From NCBI GenBank assembly GCA_031277795.1, contig JAITLQ010000018.1, positions 310,001-374,000 of the forward strand: a stretch of 64,000 nt of DNA. The letters are read 5' to 3'. The notes beneath the pieces are model-generated. The model was given only the letters and a program-made list of their open reading frames with translations. It was not told the origin of the DNA and searched no databases. Shown here one piece after another: positions 35,190-44,461 of this stretch. Position 1 is the first letter of the stretch. Each line of letters starts with the position of its first letter. The DNA is from Arthrobacter sp. (lineage in GTDB: Bacteria; Actinomycetota; Actinomycetes; Actinomycetales; Micrococcaceae). The position numbers were made by a program, and so were the translations under genes.

Positions 35190-36191
35190 CTACGCGGCGA
35201 GGCGGTGCTGGCACCCGTTCGGGAGCGGTTCGAAGTGGAGAGCGGCGGCGCCGAGCGTGCCCACGTAGCGGCCCGCCGTCAGGCTGGGCAGGTTGATGTC
35301 GTCGATGGCCATCACGACGGCCTGCGCGGCCAGGGCCGCCGCGAGGAGTGCTGAGGTGGTTTCGGGTGGGGCAGGCGCGGCGGCGTCCGGGTTCTCCTGC
35401 CCCTGATCGACGAGCGGCCAGGCCTCCCAACGGCAGCGGGGACAGCCGGGGGCATCGGGCAGGTGCAGGGGCCCGATGACAAAGCCGGACTCGTGAAAAA
35501 CGATCGGCAGCGTCGCCACCCCGGCCGCCACAAGCCGGCCGGCATCCCGCGCGGCGAGCCCGTCGCGGCACACGAGAACGGCCAGGTCCACGCCCCGGAC
35601 CGCGTCGTGCAGCGCGATGGGGGCCAGCAACTGGGTGTGGGGGTACAGGCGCCCGAGGTGCCGCGCGAGGGCGGCGGGGCGGGGCAGGCCCAGCTCGGTG
35701 AGGCGCAGCGGGCCGCCTCCAAGGTCTCCAGGCTCCAGCTTGCCCCGGTCCCGCGCACTCAGCCTGCCCACCCCTGCGGCGGCCAGGGCCAGCGCGAAGT
35801 TGAGACCGCAGCGATCGAGCCCGGAGATCCAGACATGCGCGCGGTGGCGGCGGGAGAGGGCCGCCCCGACCCCCTGGCCGTAGGCGGAGGCCCACGCGAG
35901 CGCGTCGCCGCGCAGGCGATCCCCCGCCAGGCCGGGCACGCCGGCCAGGGCACGGGAGGGCGTCTCCTCCTCCACGAGCGCCGCAGCGAGCGCCTCGATC
36001 GCCTCCTTGGCGCCGGGCGGCGCCGAGGCGAGATCGGATTCGCTCACGCCGGCCCCCGACCAGGCCAGCCGGCCGAGCCACTCGCGCAGCTCCGGCCCGA
36101 TGTGGCGCACGTCGACCGCGCCGGGGCCCGAGCCGACGCGCAGGTGATCCTGGCCCACCCACGTGAGGCGCCAGCTGGGATTGATGCGCAT
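35190..36191 (-). CDS. degenerate ThiF/E1-like protein (TOMM cyclodehydratase-like N-terminus)
   Basis: 333 residues. The middle (HVWISGLDRCGLNFALALAAAGVGRL, about 119-144) looks like the nucleotide-binding strand of E1/ThiF enzymes but lacks a clean GxGxxG. C250 and C253 (CPRC) and C-x-H near 328 could form a structural zinc site, as in ThiF. Such proteins are regularly found beside uvrD2 in Micrococcales without any RiPP precursor or YcaO gene, so a bacteriocin role is not supported here. Function unknown; the E1-like fold is an inference. Confidence 0.65.
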   Translation of the reverse strand: MRINPSWRLTWVGQDHLRVGSGPGAVDVRHIGPELREWLGRLAWSGAGVSESDLASAPPGAKEAIEALAAALVEEETPSRALAGVPGLAGDRLRGDALAWASAYGQGVGAALSRRHRAHVWISGLDRCGLNFALALAAAGVGRLSARDRGKLEPGDLGGGPLRLTELGLPRPAALARHLGRLYPHTQLLAPIALHDAVRGVDLAVLVCRDGLAARDAGRLVAAGVATLPIVFHESGFVIGPLHLPDAPGCPRCRWEAWPLVDQGQENPDAAAPAPPETTSALLAAALAAQAVVMAIDDINLPSLTAGRYVGTLGAAALHFEPLPNGCQHRLAA

Positions 36192-36460
36192 CGCTTCTCC
36201 TGGCTTCGTGCCCGGCGCCGGTCGCCGCGGGGAGGGCCAAGCCTGCCAGTTTCCGGCTTCCGCCGTCCGCGCTTATCCACAGCCATGCGCCGCGGTGCCG
36301 GCCGGCACCGGCGCGGCGTCCCTCACCTTGCGCCAGCGTCAACAGGCGGGGGCGGCGCGTGCGCGGCGGCCCCCGGGAGGCAGGTAGCGTCGTGGGAGAG
36401 AACGGGCCAACGGCCCGCTTGGGGCGCCCGGTGGGTCCGGCGCCGGGAAGGAGAGGCACC

Positions 36461-37045
36461 ATGGCGCAGCACACCCGAGAATTCACCCGGGAGGACGGCC
36501 TCCGGGTCAGGGTGTTGCGTTCGTCCCGGCGCACCCGGACCGTGTCGGCGGCGTGGAGGGACGGGACGGCCGTGGTGTCGATTCCGGCGCGGCTGAGCCT
36601 CGCAGAGGAGGAGGATTGGGTCGCGAAGATGCTCGAGCGCATGCTCAGCCGGCGCGCCCGCACGCCGGCCGGCGACGCCGAGCTCCTGGAGCGTTGCCTG
36701 CAGCTGAGCAAGCGCTACCTGGGCGGGCGCGCGGTGCCCACCTCCGTGCGTTGGGTGGACAACCAGCAGCGGCGCTGGGCCTCGGCCACGGCGCTGGACG
36801 GCACCATCAGGGTGTCGCGGCGGGTCAGGGACATGCCCGGCTGGGTCATCGACTACGTCTTGGTGCACGAGCTCGCCCACCTGCTGGCCGACGACGGCCA
36901 CGGCCCGGTGTTCAAGTCCTTCGAGGCGAGCTACCCTCGCCGCCTCGAGGCCCAGGCGTTCCTCGCGGGGGTCAGCTGGGCCACGGACGTCGCCGCCCCC
37001 GGGGCCACCCCGGGCCCCGCCCCCGAGGGCTGGGAGCCGCTCTGA
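36461..37045 (+). CDS. YgjP-like/M48-type zinc metallopeptidase
   Basis: 194 residues, ATG 36461 with AAGGAGAGG upstream. The zinc motif HELAH sits at H136-E137-H140 with the WVIDYVLVHELAHL context and a second acidic/His region (DDGHG), typical of the YgjP-like DUF45 family. Cytoplasmic, no signal peptide. Substrate unknown. Divergent from the ThiF-like gene across 269 bp in which nothing further was recognised. Confidence 0.82.
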   Translation: MAQHTREFTREDGLRVRVLRSSRRTRTVSAAWRDGTAVVSIPARLSLAEEEDWVAKMLERMLSRRARTPAGDAELLERCLQLSKRYLGGRAVPTSVRWVDNQQRRWASATALDGTIRVSRRVRDMPGWVIDYVLVHELAHLLADDGHGPVFKSFEASYPRRLEAQAFLAGVSWATDVAAPGATPGPAPEGWEPL

Positions 37046-37046
37046 T

Positions 37047-37164
37047 CGCGGGCCCGAGCCGGGCCACGAGCGCCACGCGCCGCGGGCCGTGAACCGCTCA
37101 CACGCCGCGGGCCTGAGCCGGGCCATGAACGCCACGCGCCGCGGGCCGAACACCGCTCACACAC
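37047..37164. repeat. 59-bp tandem direct repeat, two copies
   Basis: Units 37047-37105 and 37106-37164, each beginning CGCGGGCC and containing GAGCCGGGCCA and CGCCACGCGCCGCGGGCC. A third partial copy (from 37165) is the left arm of the terminator. Units differ at several positions. Confidence 0.7.
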
Positions 37165-37208
37165 CGCGGGCCGTGAACCACCCCAGAAGGGTGGCTCACG
37201 GCCCGCGG
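37164..37208. terminator. bidirectional terminator between convergent genes
   Basis: 20-bp arms CCGCGGGCCGTGAACCACCC / GGGTGGCTCACGGCCCGCGG with a single mismatch and a 5-nt loop, between the metallopeptidase (+) and DUF2342 (-) genes. Confidence 0.75.
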
Positions 37209-37318
37209 CGCGTATGTGAGGTGGGCGGTCCGGGTCGCCCAGCAGGCCCGAGCGTGGGCCGAGGCGGGCCGGGGGCGCGGCCCGAAGTGGCCGGGGCGCC
37301 CGTCAGCCCGGGGCCGGC

Positions 37319-38683
37319 TCAGGCCCCCGGGCGATCGTCCCCCTCGCCGGAGGGGCCCTTCGGGTCGTCGCCGGCCTCGGGTGTGGAGGGTCCGTCCAGC
37401 CACGCGCTCAGCGCCGCGTCGAAGTCGTCGTCGCTGGCGCCGATGAGCGCGCGGCGCTCGAAGAAACCGTTCGGGTCGTCGAGGTCCTCGGCCGTGGGGA
37501 CCAAGCCCAGCTCCGCCCACAGCCCGTCGCGTTCGCCGGCGCCCCGCTCTGCGGTGATCTTCTCCCACAGGGCGGCCGCCTCGCGGGCGCGGCGGGGGCG
37601 CAGCTCGAGGCCAACCAGCCCGGCAAAGGCCTGCTCGGCCGGGCCGCCCGTGGCGCGCCGACGCCGCAGCATCTCGCGCAGCGCCGGGGCGGAGGGGAGA
37701 TTGGCGGAGGCGGCGGTGACGACGGTGTCGACCCAGCCCTCGATGAGCGCAAGCGTCGTCTCGAGGCGATCGAGCGCCGCGCGCTGGCGCGGCGTCGTGC
37801 TGGGTGCCACGAGGCCGCCGCTCATGAGCTCCTGCAACGCGGCCGGATCGCTCGGGTCCACGCCCTGCATCCGCTCCTGGATGGCGCTCGTGTCGATCGA
37901 GATGCCGGAGGCGAAGTCCTTGACCAGGCCGAGGACGTGATCCTGCAGCCACGGGGCGCCGTGGAAGAGGCGCAGGTGGGCGGACTCGCGCAGGGCGAGG
38001 TACAGGAGCACCTCCTGGCGCGGGAGATCCAACTCGTCGATGAAGGCGTCGACGTTCTGCGACACGAGCGCGAAGGTCTTGCCGGCCAGCGGCAGGCCGG
38101 CATCGGTGCCGCTGAGCACCTCGGAGGCGAGGGAACCCACGGCGCCGCCCAGCTGGGCGCCGAACAGGGTGCCGCCGAGCGAGGAGAGCATCCCGCCGGC
38201 CTGACCCATGACGCCGGTCAGCTCCGGCGGGATCTGGCTCGCGAGCGAGCCGGAGACCGCCTCCGCGGCGGAGGCGGCGACGGGCTCGGCGAGGCTCTGC
38301 CACTGGGGGAGGCTGGCCTCGACCCACTCGGAGCGGCGCAGCGCGCGGGGCTGCCCGTTGGCGTCGGGGAAGTCGGTCGCGGCGTCGAGCCACAGCTGGG
38401 CCAGCTGGGCCGACTCGGAGACGTCGCTGGCCTGGGCCCGCGTGACGCCGCTTTCGTCGGCCACGGCCCGCTGGGCCGTCTCCTTGGCCAGCGTCCAGTT
38501 CACCGGTCCGGTGCCGCCGGACGCCATCGCGCCAAAGAAGGATTGCAGCTGCGAGAACATCGCCTGCATCGAGGAGGCGTCGGGCATGCCGCCGCCCTGG
38601 TTCATGAACTGCCCGAACATGCGGGAGAGCGGATCCTGGGGCTGGTCGTCGTCGGGATCTGGGCGGTGATCGTTCTCGGCCAT
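37319..38683 (-). CDS. zinc-dependent metalloprotease-like protein, DUF2342
   Basis: 454 residues, leaderless with TACCGT six bases before ATG. N-terminus is Asp/Pro- and Met/Gly-rich, then the all-helical DUF2342 domain with the zincin-like segment LALRESAHLRLFHGAPWL (Glu and His residues). The family was annotated as coenzyme F420-associated in mycobacteria; the present context gives no support for that. The acidic Pro-rich tail is variable. Proteolytic activity is unproven. Confidence 0.82.
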   Translation of the reverse strand: MAENDHRPDPDDDQPQDPLSRMFGQFMNQGGGMPDASSMQAMFSQLQSFFGAMASGGTGPVNWTLAKETAQRAVADESGVTRAQASDVSESAQLAQLWLDAATDFPDANGQPRALRRSEWVEASLPQWQSLAEPVAASAAEAVSGSLASQIPPELTGVMGQAGGMLSSLGGTLFGAQLGGAVGSLASEVLSGTDAGLPLAGKTFALVSQNVDAFIDELDLPRQEVLLYLALRESAHLRLFHGAPWLQDHVLGLVKDFASGISIDTSAIQERMQGVDPSDPAALQELMSGGLVAPSTTPRQRAALDRLETTLALIEGWVDTVVTAASANLPSAPALREMLRRRRATGGPAEQAFAGLVGLELRPRRAREAAALWEKITAERGAGERDGLWAELGLVPTAEDLDDPNGFFERRALIGASDDDFDAALSAWLDGPSTPEAGDDPKGPSGEGDDRPGA

Positions 38684-38689
38684 GGCCCC

Positions 38690-38695
38690 ACGGTA
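38690..38695 (-). promoter_or_regulatory. -10 element of the DUF2342 gene (leaderless)
   Basis: TACCGT on the minus strand, six bases before ATG. Confidence 0.4.
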
Positions 38696-38878
38696 CTCGC
38701 GAGGGCACCCCGGGGTCGCGCGGTTCGCTCACGGCACAGCAAGGCCTCAGCGGGCGCCGGTAGAGTGCTGGGGCGAACAGGTGGCGCCACGCCGCCCTCC
38801 TCGGCCCCACCGGGAGGCGAGGGCCGAGCACGAGCCGACCACCCGCCGTCGTGCACCACGCAACACCAGGAGATTTCA

Positions 38879-39943
38879 GTGCCCGTCACCCCCGCCAGCC
38901 CCGGCACGTCAGCGCACCGCTGGATGGTGCGCAGCACCGTCGCGGCCACCGTGTTGAGCCTGGCCGGTCTCGTGGGGTTCTCGCCCTTCGTGCTGGAGTC
39001 CCCCGGACCCGTCGTCAACACGTTGGGGGAGTGGGAGGGTGAGCAGATCCTGCAGATCTCCGGCACCAAGACCTACGACAGTCAGAGCCGCCTCGACCTG
39101 ACCACGGTGTCAGCCCAGGGCCGCCCGGGCGCCAGCGTGAGCGCGCTTGAAACCCTCCTCGCCTGGATCGATCCGGTGCGGGACATCGTGCCGCGCGAGT
39201 ACCAGTACCCGGCGGGAACCACGGCCGAGGAGCAATCGGCGCAGTCGGCGGTGCAGATGACGAGCTCGCAGCAGCTCGCCACCCTGGCCGCGCTCAACGA
39301 GCTGGACGTGAAGTACTCCACGAGCACCGTCATCGCCGGCTTTGCCACCCAGGCCAACGCCTCCGCGCTCAAGACGGGGGACACGATCGTGAGCTTCAAC
39401 GGGGCGAGCATCACCGACCCCGCCTCGCTCCAGAAGGCGGTGCGCGCCGACACCGATTCCAGCGCCAGCGCCACCATCAAGCGCGACGGCAAGGAGCAGG
39501 ACGTCACCCTCAAGCTCAGCGCCGGGACCGACGATCAGCCCTCGCTCGGTGTCATGATCGCCGCCGACTACCAGCTGCCGTTCACGATCGACTTCGCCAT
39601 CAAGGACATCGGGGGACCCAGCGCCGGCACCATGCTGGCGCTCGGCATCATCGACCGCCTCACCCCCGGCAGCCTGGCGGGGGATCGCCACGTGGCCGGC
39701 ACGGGCACCATCGATCCGGACGGAACCGTCGGGGCGATCGGCGGCATCGCGCAGAAGGTCGTCGGCGCGCGCAACGCGGGGGCCACGGTCTTCCTCGCCC
39801 CGGCGGCGAACTGCGCCGAGCTGAGCGGCCGCGTGCCGGACGGGCTGGACGTCTACTCGGTCTCCACGCTGAGCGAGGCCCGCTCCGTGCTCGAGAAGCT
39901 CGAGAGCGGGGCGGACACCGCCTCGCTCCAGCGCTGCGGCTGA
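38879..39943 (+). CDS. YlbL-type membrane-anchored PDZ/Lon-domain serine protease
   Basis: 354 residues from GTG 38879 with AGGAG eight bases before. One N-terminal membrane anchor (about 15-37), a PDZ-like region (about 150-215: VIAGFATQANASALKTGDTIVSFNGASI), and a C-terminal S16 Lon-type protease domain with the catalytic dyad S248 (GGPSAGT) and K293 (GGIAQKV). The protease domain faces outward if the anchor is a simple signal anchor. Likely envelope or cell-division quality control by analogy with YlbL. Divergent from DUF2342. Confidence 0.88.
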   Translation: MPVTPASPGTSAHRWMVRSTVAATVLSLAGLVGFSPFVLESPGPVVNTLGEWEGEQILQISGTKTYDSQSRLDLTTVSAQGRPGASVSALETLLAWIDPVRDIVPREYQYPAGTTAEEQSAQSAVQMTSSQQLATLAALNELDVKYSTSTVIAGFATQANASALKTGDTIVSFNGASITDPASLQKAVRADTDSSASATIKRDGKEQDVTLKLSAGTDDQPSLGVMIAADYQLPFTIDFAIKDIGGPSAGTMLALGIIDRLTPGSLAGDRHVAGTGTIDPDGTVGAIGGIAQKVVGARNAGATVFLAPAANCAELSGRVPDGLDVYSVSTLSEARSVLEKLESGADTASLQRCG

Positions 39944-40093
39944 TCGCGTTCGGCGCGCGGCTCCGCCGAGAGCTGACAGTCGCGCCGTCGTGCGTGGCCC
40001 CGGCCACTTTCCTGGCAGAATGGACACTCGCACCTCGGCGGCACTTGGCGCCGTGGTGTAGCTGTTGCACGTCAACGACTGACAGGACCCTAC

Positions 40094-43000
40094 GTGAGTA
40101 CCGGACCGAGTTTCCCCTTCCCCAGTTCAGAGTCAGGCGGAGGCGGATCCGCCGACTCCGAAGCGCCCCGCCGGATGGGGCCGCTGGTCCCCGCGATCAT
40201 CGGCCTGGTTGTCCTCGTGGGCGCCTTTGTGCTTTTTGCCCACTTCTACACCGACATCCTGTGGTTCGATCAGCTGGGTTACGGCGGGGTGTTCTGGACC
40301 GAAACGCTGACCAAGGTCATCCTGTTCGTCATCGGCCTGCTGCTCATGGGCGCTGCCGTGTGGCTGCAGCTCTTCCTGGCCTGGCGCAACCGCCCCGTGT
40401 ACGCCCCCTCCGAGCGCGCCGATGACCCCATGGCCCGCTTCGAGAACCAGGTGCAGTCGGCCCGCCGCCTCGCCATGATCGCCGTGCCCCTCGTGATTGG
40501 CGCCTTTGCCGCCATCACGCTGAGCACCGGCTGGCAGACCGTGCAGCTCTTCCTCCACCGCGAGCCCTTCGGCGAAACCGACCCCCAGTTCGGCCTGGAC
40601 GTGGGCTTCTTCGTCGCCACCCTGCCGTTCCTAAAGCTCGTGATCGGCTTCGTGTCCTCCGTGGTGCTCTTCAGCGGCCTGGCCGGCATCGTCGCCAATT
40701 ACCTCTTCGGCGGCATCCGCCTGCAGGACCGCGGCGGGCTGCACATCACGCGCGCCGCCACCTGGCAGGTGGCCGTCTCGGTCGCGCTGTTCCTGCTGGT
40801 GCAGGGCGTGAGCTTCTGGATGGCGCAGTACGACACCGTGCTGAACCAGTCCGGCCGCGTCCCCGGCGCCCTCTACACCGATGTGCACGCCGTCATCCCT
40901 ACGCGGACGATCCTCGCGATCGCCGCCGTGGCCGTGGCCGTGCTGTTCATCGTCGGCGCCGCCCTGGGTCGCTGGCGCCTGCCGCTCATCGGCGCTGCCA
41001 TGATCGTGGTGCTGGGCATCGTGGCCGGCATGATCTACCCCGCCGCCATCCAGCAGCTGCAGGTGCAGCCCTCGCAGAAGTCGATGGAGCGCACCTTTAT
41101 CCAGCGCAACATCGACATGACCAGGACCGCCTACGGCTTGGACCAGGTCAAGGTGGAGGACTACGACGCCAAGCTCTCCCCGGAGAAGGACGCGCTGACG
41201 AAGGACGCAGCCACCACGACAAACATCCGCCTGCTCGATCCCTCGATCGTCTCCCCGGCGTTCTCGCAGATCCAGCAGCAGCGCGGCTACTACACCTTCC
41301 CAGACACCCTGGCCGTCGACCGCTACGCCGTTGACGGCAAGACCCAGGACACCGTGATCGCTGCGCGCGAGCTCAACAGCGACGCCAAGGAGCCGAACTC
41401 CTCGTGGGTCAACAAGCACATCACGTACACCCACGGCTACGGTGTTGTGGCCGCGTACGGCAACCGCGTCACGAGCTCCGGCGACCCGGACTTCATGCTC
41501 GGGAACATCCCGTCCTCCGGCGTGCTGGGGGATGACTCCACGTACGAGCCGCGCATCTACTTTGGGCAGAGCTCGCCCGACTTCTCCGTGGTCGGCGGCC
41601 CGGAGGGCTGGGCCCCCCGTGAGCTCGACCGCCCGGCCTCCTCCAACGGAGGCGAGGACGTGCGCAACACCTTCTCCGGCGACGGCGGCCCCTCGGTCGG
41701 GACCTTCTTCAACCGCTTGGCCTACGCCGTGAAGTTCAGCTCGATGGACCTCATGCTCTCCGACGCCGTCAACGAGAAGTCGCAGATCCTCTACGATCGC
41801 GATCCGCAGCAGCGCGTGCGCGAGGTGGCACCGTACCTGACCGTCGATTCGGCCGCGTACCCCGCCATCGTGGACGGCCGCGTCAAGTGGATCGTGGATG
41901 CCTACACCACGTCCAACCAGTACCCGTACTCGAAGTCGCAGAGCTTCGGCGACGCCGTGCGCGACTCCCAGACCACCGGATCCTCGGCGGTGCAGGACCA
42001 GTTCTCCAACCAGGTCAACTACATCCGCAACTCGGTCAAGGCCACGGTTGACGCCTACGACGGCAGCGTGGACCTGTACGCCTGGGAGCCGGATGAGCCG
42101 CTGCTGAAGGCTTGGCAGAAGGTCTTCCCGAACACGGTCAAGCCCATCTCCGAGATGAGCGCCGAGCTCATGGAACACGTGCGCTACCCCGAGGATCTCT
42201 TTAAGGTGCAGCGCGAGCTGTTGGGTCAGTACCACGTGACCAACGCCGACTCGTTCTACGACGGCAACGATGCGTGGCAGGTTCCCAACGACCCCACCGC
42301 GACGGCCTCCGCCGCCGCGAGCCCCAAGCAGCCCCCGTACTACATGTCGCTCAAGCTGCCCCAGGAGACGGACGGCGCCTTCTCGCTGACCTCCTCGTAC
42401 ATCCCGCAACAATCGGGCTCGAGCAACCAGCGAAACCTGATGTACGGCTTCCTGGCAGCGGATGGCGACGCCGGTTCGAAGGCCGGGGAGAAGGACAAGA
42501 GCTACGGCAAGCTCACGCTCCTGAAGCTGCCCACGCAGAACCCGGTCCCCGGACCCGGCCAGGCGCAGCAGAACTTCAATGCCAACCAGAGCGTTTCGAC
42601 CACGCTGAACATCTTGGGCAACACGGGCGGCTCGGCGCAGGTCATCAAGGGCAATCTGCTCAACTTGCCCGTGGGCGGCGGCATCCTCTATGTGCAGCCG
42701 GTCTACGTGAAGTCCACGGGCGAGACGAGCTATCCGTCGCTGCGCAAGGTGCTGGTCTCCTACGGAAGCCAGGTGGGCTTCGCCGACACGCTGAACGAGG
42801 CCCTCGATCAGGTCTTCAAGGGCAGCTCCGGTGCCACCACCGGCGAGGACGACCAGGGTTCTACCGGGGGTGACTCCGGCGCTGGCACCGGCAACCAGAC
42901 CGAGCAACAGAAGCTGAGCGCGGCGCTGCAGGAGGCCAAGGACGCCATCGCCGAGGGCCAGGAGGCCCTCAAGGCCGGCGACTTCGCCAAGTACGGCACG

Positions 43001-43150
43001 GCGCAGTCCAAGCTGCAGAAGGCGCTGGAGGCCGCCACCGCGGCCGACGACGCCATCCAGGCGGCCTCGGGCAAGACGTCTGACTCGGCCGGGTCCTCCG
43101 AGCAGTCCACCGAGGGGTCGGCCACGCCGAGCCCGTCCGCCAGCAACTAG
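40094..43150 (+). CDS. UPF0182 (COG1615) integral membrane protein
   Basis: 1018 residues, GTG with AGGA upstream. Seven or so membrane segments in the first ~330 residues, starting at PAIIGLVVLVGAFVLFAHFYTD, then a large extracytoplasmic domain with the family segment PDFMLGNIPSSG and YGEPRIYFGQ-like motif. The end (about 915-1018) is Ala/Ser/Glu-rich with a predicted coiled coil. Very widespread in actinobacteria, function unknown. Closed by a strong hairpin. Confidence 0.9.
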   Translation: MSTGPSFPFPSSESGGGGSADSEAPRRMGPLVPAIIGLVVLVGAFVLFAHFYTDILWFDQLGYGGVFWTETLTKVILFVIGLLLMGAAVWLQLFLAWRNRPVYAPSERADDPMARFENQVQSARRLAMIAVPLVIGAFAAITLSTGWQTVQLFLHREPFGETDPQFGLDVGFFVATLPFLKLVIGFVSSVVLFSGLAGIVANYLFGGIRLQDRGGLHITRAATWQVAVSVALFLLVQGVSFWMAQYDTVLNQSGRVPGALYTDVHAVIPTRTILAIAAVAVAVLFIVGAALGRWRLPLIGAAMIVVLGIVAGMIYPAAIQQLQVQPSQKSMERTFIQRNIDMTRTAYGLDQVKVEDYDAKLSPEKDALTKDAATTTNIRLLDPSIVSPAFSQIQQQRGYYTFPDTLAVDRYAVDGKTQDTVIAARELNSDAKEPNSSWVNKHITYTHGYGVVAAYGNRVTSSGDPDFMLGNIPSSGVLGDDSTYEPRIYFGQSSPDFSVVGGPEGWAPRELDRPASSNGGEDVRNTFSGDGGPSVGTFFNRLAYAVKFSSMDLMLSDAVNEKSQILYDRDPQQRVREVAPYLTVDSAAYPAIVDGRVKWIVDAYTTSNQYPYSKSQSFGDAVRDSQTTGSSAVQDQFSNQVNYIRNSVKATVDAYDGSVDLYAWEPDEPLLKAWQKVFPNTVKPISEMSAELMEHVRYPEDLFKVQRELLGQYHVTNADSFYDGNDAWQVPNDPTATASAAASPKQPPYYMSLKLPQETDGAFSLTSSYIPQQSGSSNQRNLMYGFLAADGDAGSKAGEKDKSYGKLTLLKLPTQNPVPGPGQAQQNFNANQSVSTTLNILGNTGGSAQVIKGNLLNLPVGGGILYVQPVYVKSTGETSYPSLRKVLVSYGSQVGFADTLNEALDQVFKGSSGATTGEDDQGSTGGDSGAGTGNQTEQQKLSAALQEAKDAIAEGQEALKAGDFAKYGTAQSKLQKALEAATAADDAIQAASGKTSDSAGSSEQSTEGSATPSPSASN

Positions 43151-43160
43151 CGGGCGGCGG

Positions 43161-43200
43161 CAAATCGGGGTGGGGTGCGCGAGCGCCCCACCCCGATTTG
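43161..43200 (+). terminator. terminator of the UPF0182 gene
   Basis: Perfect 15-bp arms CAAATCGGGGTGGGG / CCCCACCCCGATTTG with a 10-nt loop, 10 bp after the stop. Its end overlaps the -35 of the first tRNA promoter. Confidence 0.8.
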
Positions 43201-43226
43201 GTCTGGTGCTCACCAAGCGGTAAACT
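43198..43226 (+). promoter_or_regulatory. promoter of initiator tRNA copy 1
   Basis: TTGGTC, 17-bp spacer, TAAACT; start expected about five bases before the tRNA. Confidence 0.55.
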
Positions 43227-43237
43227 AGAGACATCGC

Positions 43238-43311
<74 letters not shown>

Positions 43312-43316
43312 CGAAA

Positions 43317-43352
43317 GCAAGGCCCCCGTTCTTCGTGAACTGGGGCCTTTGC
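43317..43352 (+). terminator. terminator after tRNA copy 1
   Basis: GCAAGGCCCC...GGGGCCTTTGC stem with inner GTTC/GAAC and a TTCG loop. Confidence 0.65.
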
Positions 43353-43426
43353 CATGCCCGGGCTTCCTGGGCCGCGTCCGTGAAGGCGCATCGGCGGGGC
43401 GTGTGCGGCAGGCCACCGGCCGCCGA

Positions 43427-43456
43427 TTGGATCCGCAAAGCGATCTGGGATAAACT
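43427..43456 (+). promoter_or_regulatory. promoter of initiator tRNA copy 2
   Basis: TTGGAT, 18-bp spacer, TAAACT, the same -10 as copy 1. Confidence 0.55.
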
Positions 43457-43467
43457 GGATTCATCGC

Positions 43468-43541
<74 letters not shown>

Positions 43542-43546
43542 CGAAT

Positions 43547-43585
43547 AACAGCCCCCGAGTTGGAGTTTCCAACTCGGGGGCTGTT
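43547..43585 (+). terminator. terminator after tRNA copy 2
   Basis: Perfect 18-bp arms AACAGCCCCCGAGTTGGA / TCCAACTCGGGGGCTGTT, three-base loop, followed by CGCTTTTT. Confidence 0.85.
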
Positions 43586-43700
43586 CGCTTTTTCTCGAAG
43601 ACGCGAGGGTCCTGCACGATGGTGTGGAGGCGCTGAGCCCAAGCAAGACCTGCCCCCCGCTGGCCCCCGGCGGGCCGCTACGCGCCGCGCCGGAACGACG

Positions 43701-43735
43701 GAGCCGGGTCTACCTATCATGGGCGGACCCGGCTC
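43701..43735 (-). terminator. hairpin downstream of the SHOCT gene
   Basis: 10-bp arms GAGCCGGGTC / GACCCGGCTC with a 15-nt loop, 16 bp beyond the stop at 43752. Confidence 0.55.
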
Positions 43736-43751
43736 TTGCGTTCACGGACTC

Positions 43752-44024
43752 CTAGGCGGAGGCGAGGATCCGCTGTTTCTGGGCCTCGAACTCGGCCTCG
43801 GTGAGGACCCCTGCGTCGCGCAGCTGACCGAGCTGCGTGAGCTGGTCGAGCACGGAGACACCGGCGGGTGCCGGCGTCGTCGGCGCGACGGGAGCCGCCG
43901 CGGGTACGGCGCTCTGCGCGGCGGCGGCGTCCTGGGCCGCCCAGCGCTGCTGCTGGCGGCGGTGGGTGCTGCCGATCACGCGGGTCGCGATGGACGCACG
44001 CGCGGCGGTACGCAGGAGGCTCAT
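43752..44024 (-). CDS. SHOCT-domain small protein
   Basis: 90 residues, ATG overlapping the upstream gene stop and preceded by GAGGAAAGGGAA. The last ~30 residues (LTQLGQLRDAGVLTEAEFEAQKQRIL) are a SHOCT domain, a short helical module often tethered to membrane or stress proteins. The front half is Ala/Pro-rich linker. Third gene of the HdeD-DUF6325-SHOCT set. Confidence 0.85.
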   Translation of the reverse strand: MSLLRTAARASIATRVIGSTHRRQQQRWAAQDAAAAQSAVPAAAPVAPTTPAPAGVSVLDQLTQLGQLRDAGVLTEAEFEAQKQRILASA

Positions 44025-44458
44025 GACTGTTCCCTTTCCTCGAGCACTTGTTCCAGATCATGCACATCGACGCCGCCGGAGAACAGCTCGACCCCGCCCA
44101 CCGCGGCCCAGGCCTCGGCGGCGACGGCGAGCGAGCGATCCTCGTACACGATGACGATCGCCACCTGCCCCGGCCGGAGTTCGGCGGCGATGCCGCCGAG
44201 GTCCTCCTCATCGAGGACGCCGCTCTCGACACCGTCGAAGATCGACAGATCGAGGCCGGAGACTCCGTCGAGATCAGAGAACACGCGCTTGAGCGGCGCT
44301 CCGCTCTCGTGCCGGGAGACCAGCTCGACATCGAGAATCTCGATGATGCCCTGGTCCACCCGCTCGAGCACCGCGGAGAGCCCAGCGCCCAGATCGGCGT
44401 GCTCGTCGACGGCGAAGACGAGGTAGTCGACGGGGCCGGCAAACTGTTCGGTCGCCAT
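44021..44458 (-). CDS. DUF6325-like small protein
   Basis: 145 residues starting MATEQFAGPVDYLVFAVDE; contains a helix-strand pattern ending VDVHDLEQVLEE. The pattern (FxGPVDY at the start, an Asp/Gly-rich middle, VAIVIVYEDRS) matches proteins annotated as DUF6325 or DUF1269-like that travel with SHOCT proteins; the name is tentative. Cytoplasmic. Function unknown. Confidence 0.7.
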   Translation of the reverse strand: MATEQFAGPVDYLVFAVDEHADLGAGLSAVLERVDQGIIEILDVELVSRHESGAPLKRVFSDLDGVSGLDLSIFDGVESGVLDEEDLGGIAAELRPGQVAIVIVYEDRSLAVAAEAWAAVGGVELFSGGVDVHDLEQVLEEREQS

Positions 44459-44461
44459 GGC

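Noticed and set aside
35190-36191. ThiF-like gene as part of a bacteriocin (TOMM) cluster
   Set aside because: No YcaO, dehydrogenase, precursor peptide or transporter nearby; the neighbours are DNA repair and a metallopeptidase.
33448-36711. Long antisense frame across uvrD2 and the region beyond
   Set aside because: Shadow of high-GC genes; it covers genes on both strands with real motifs.
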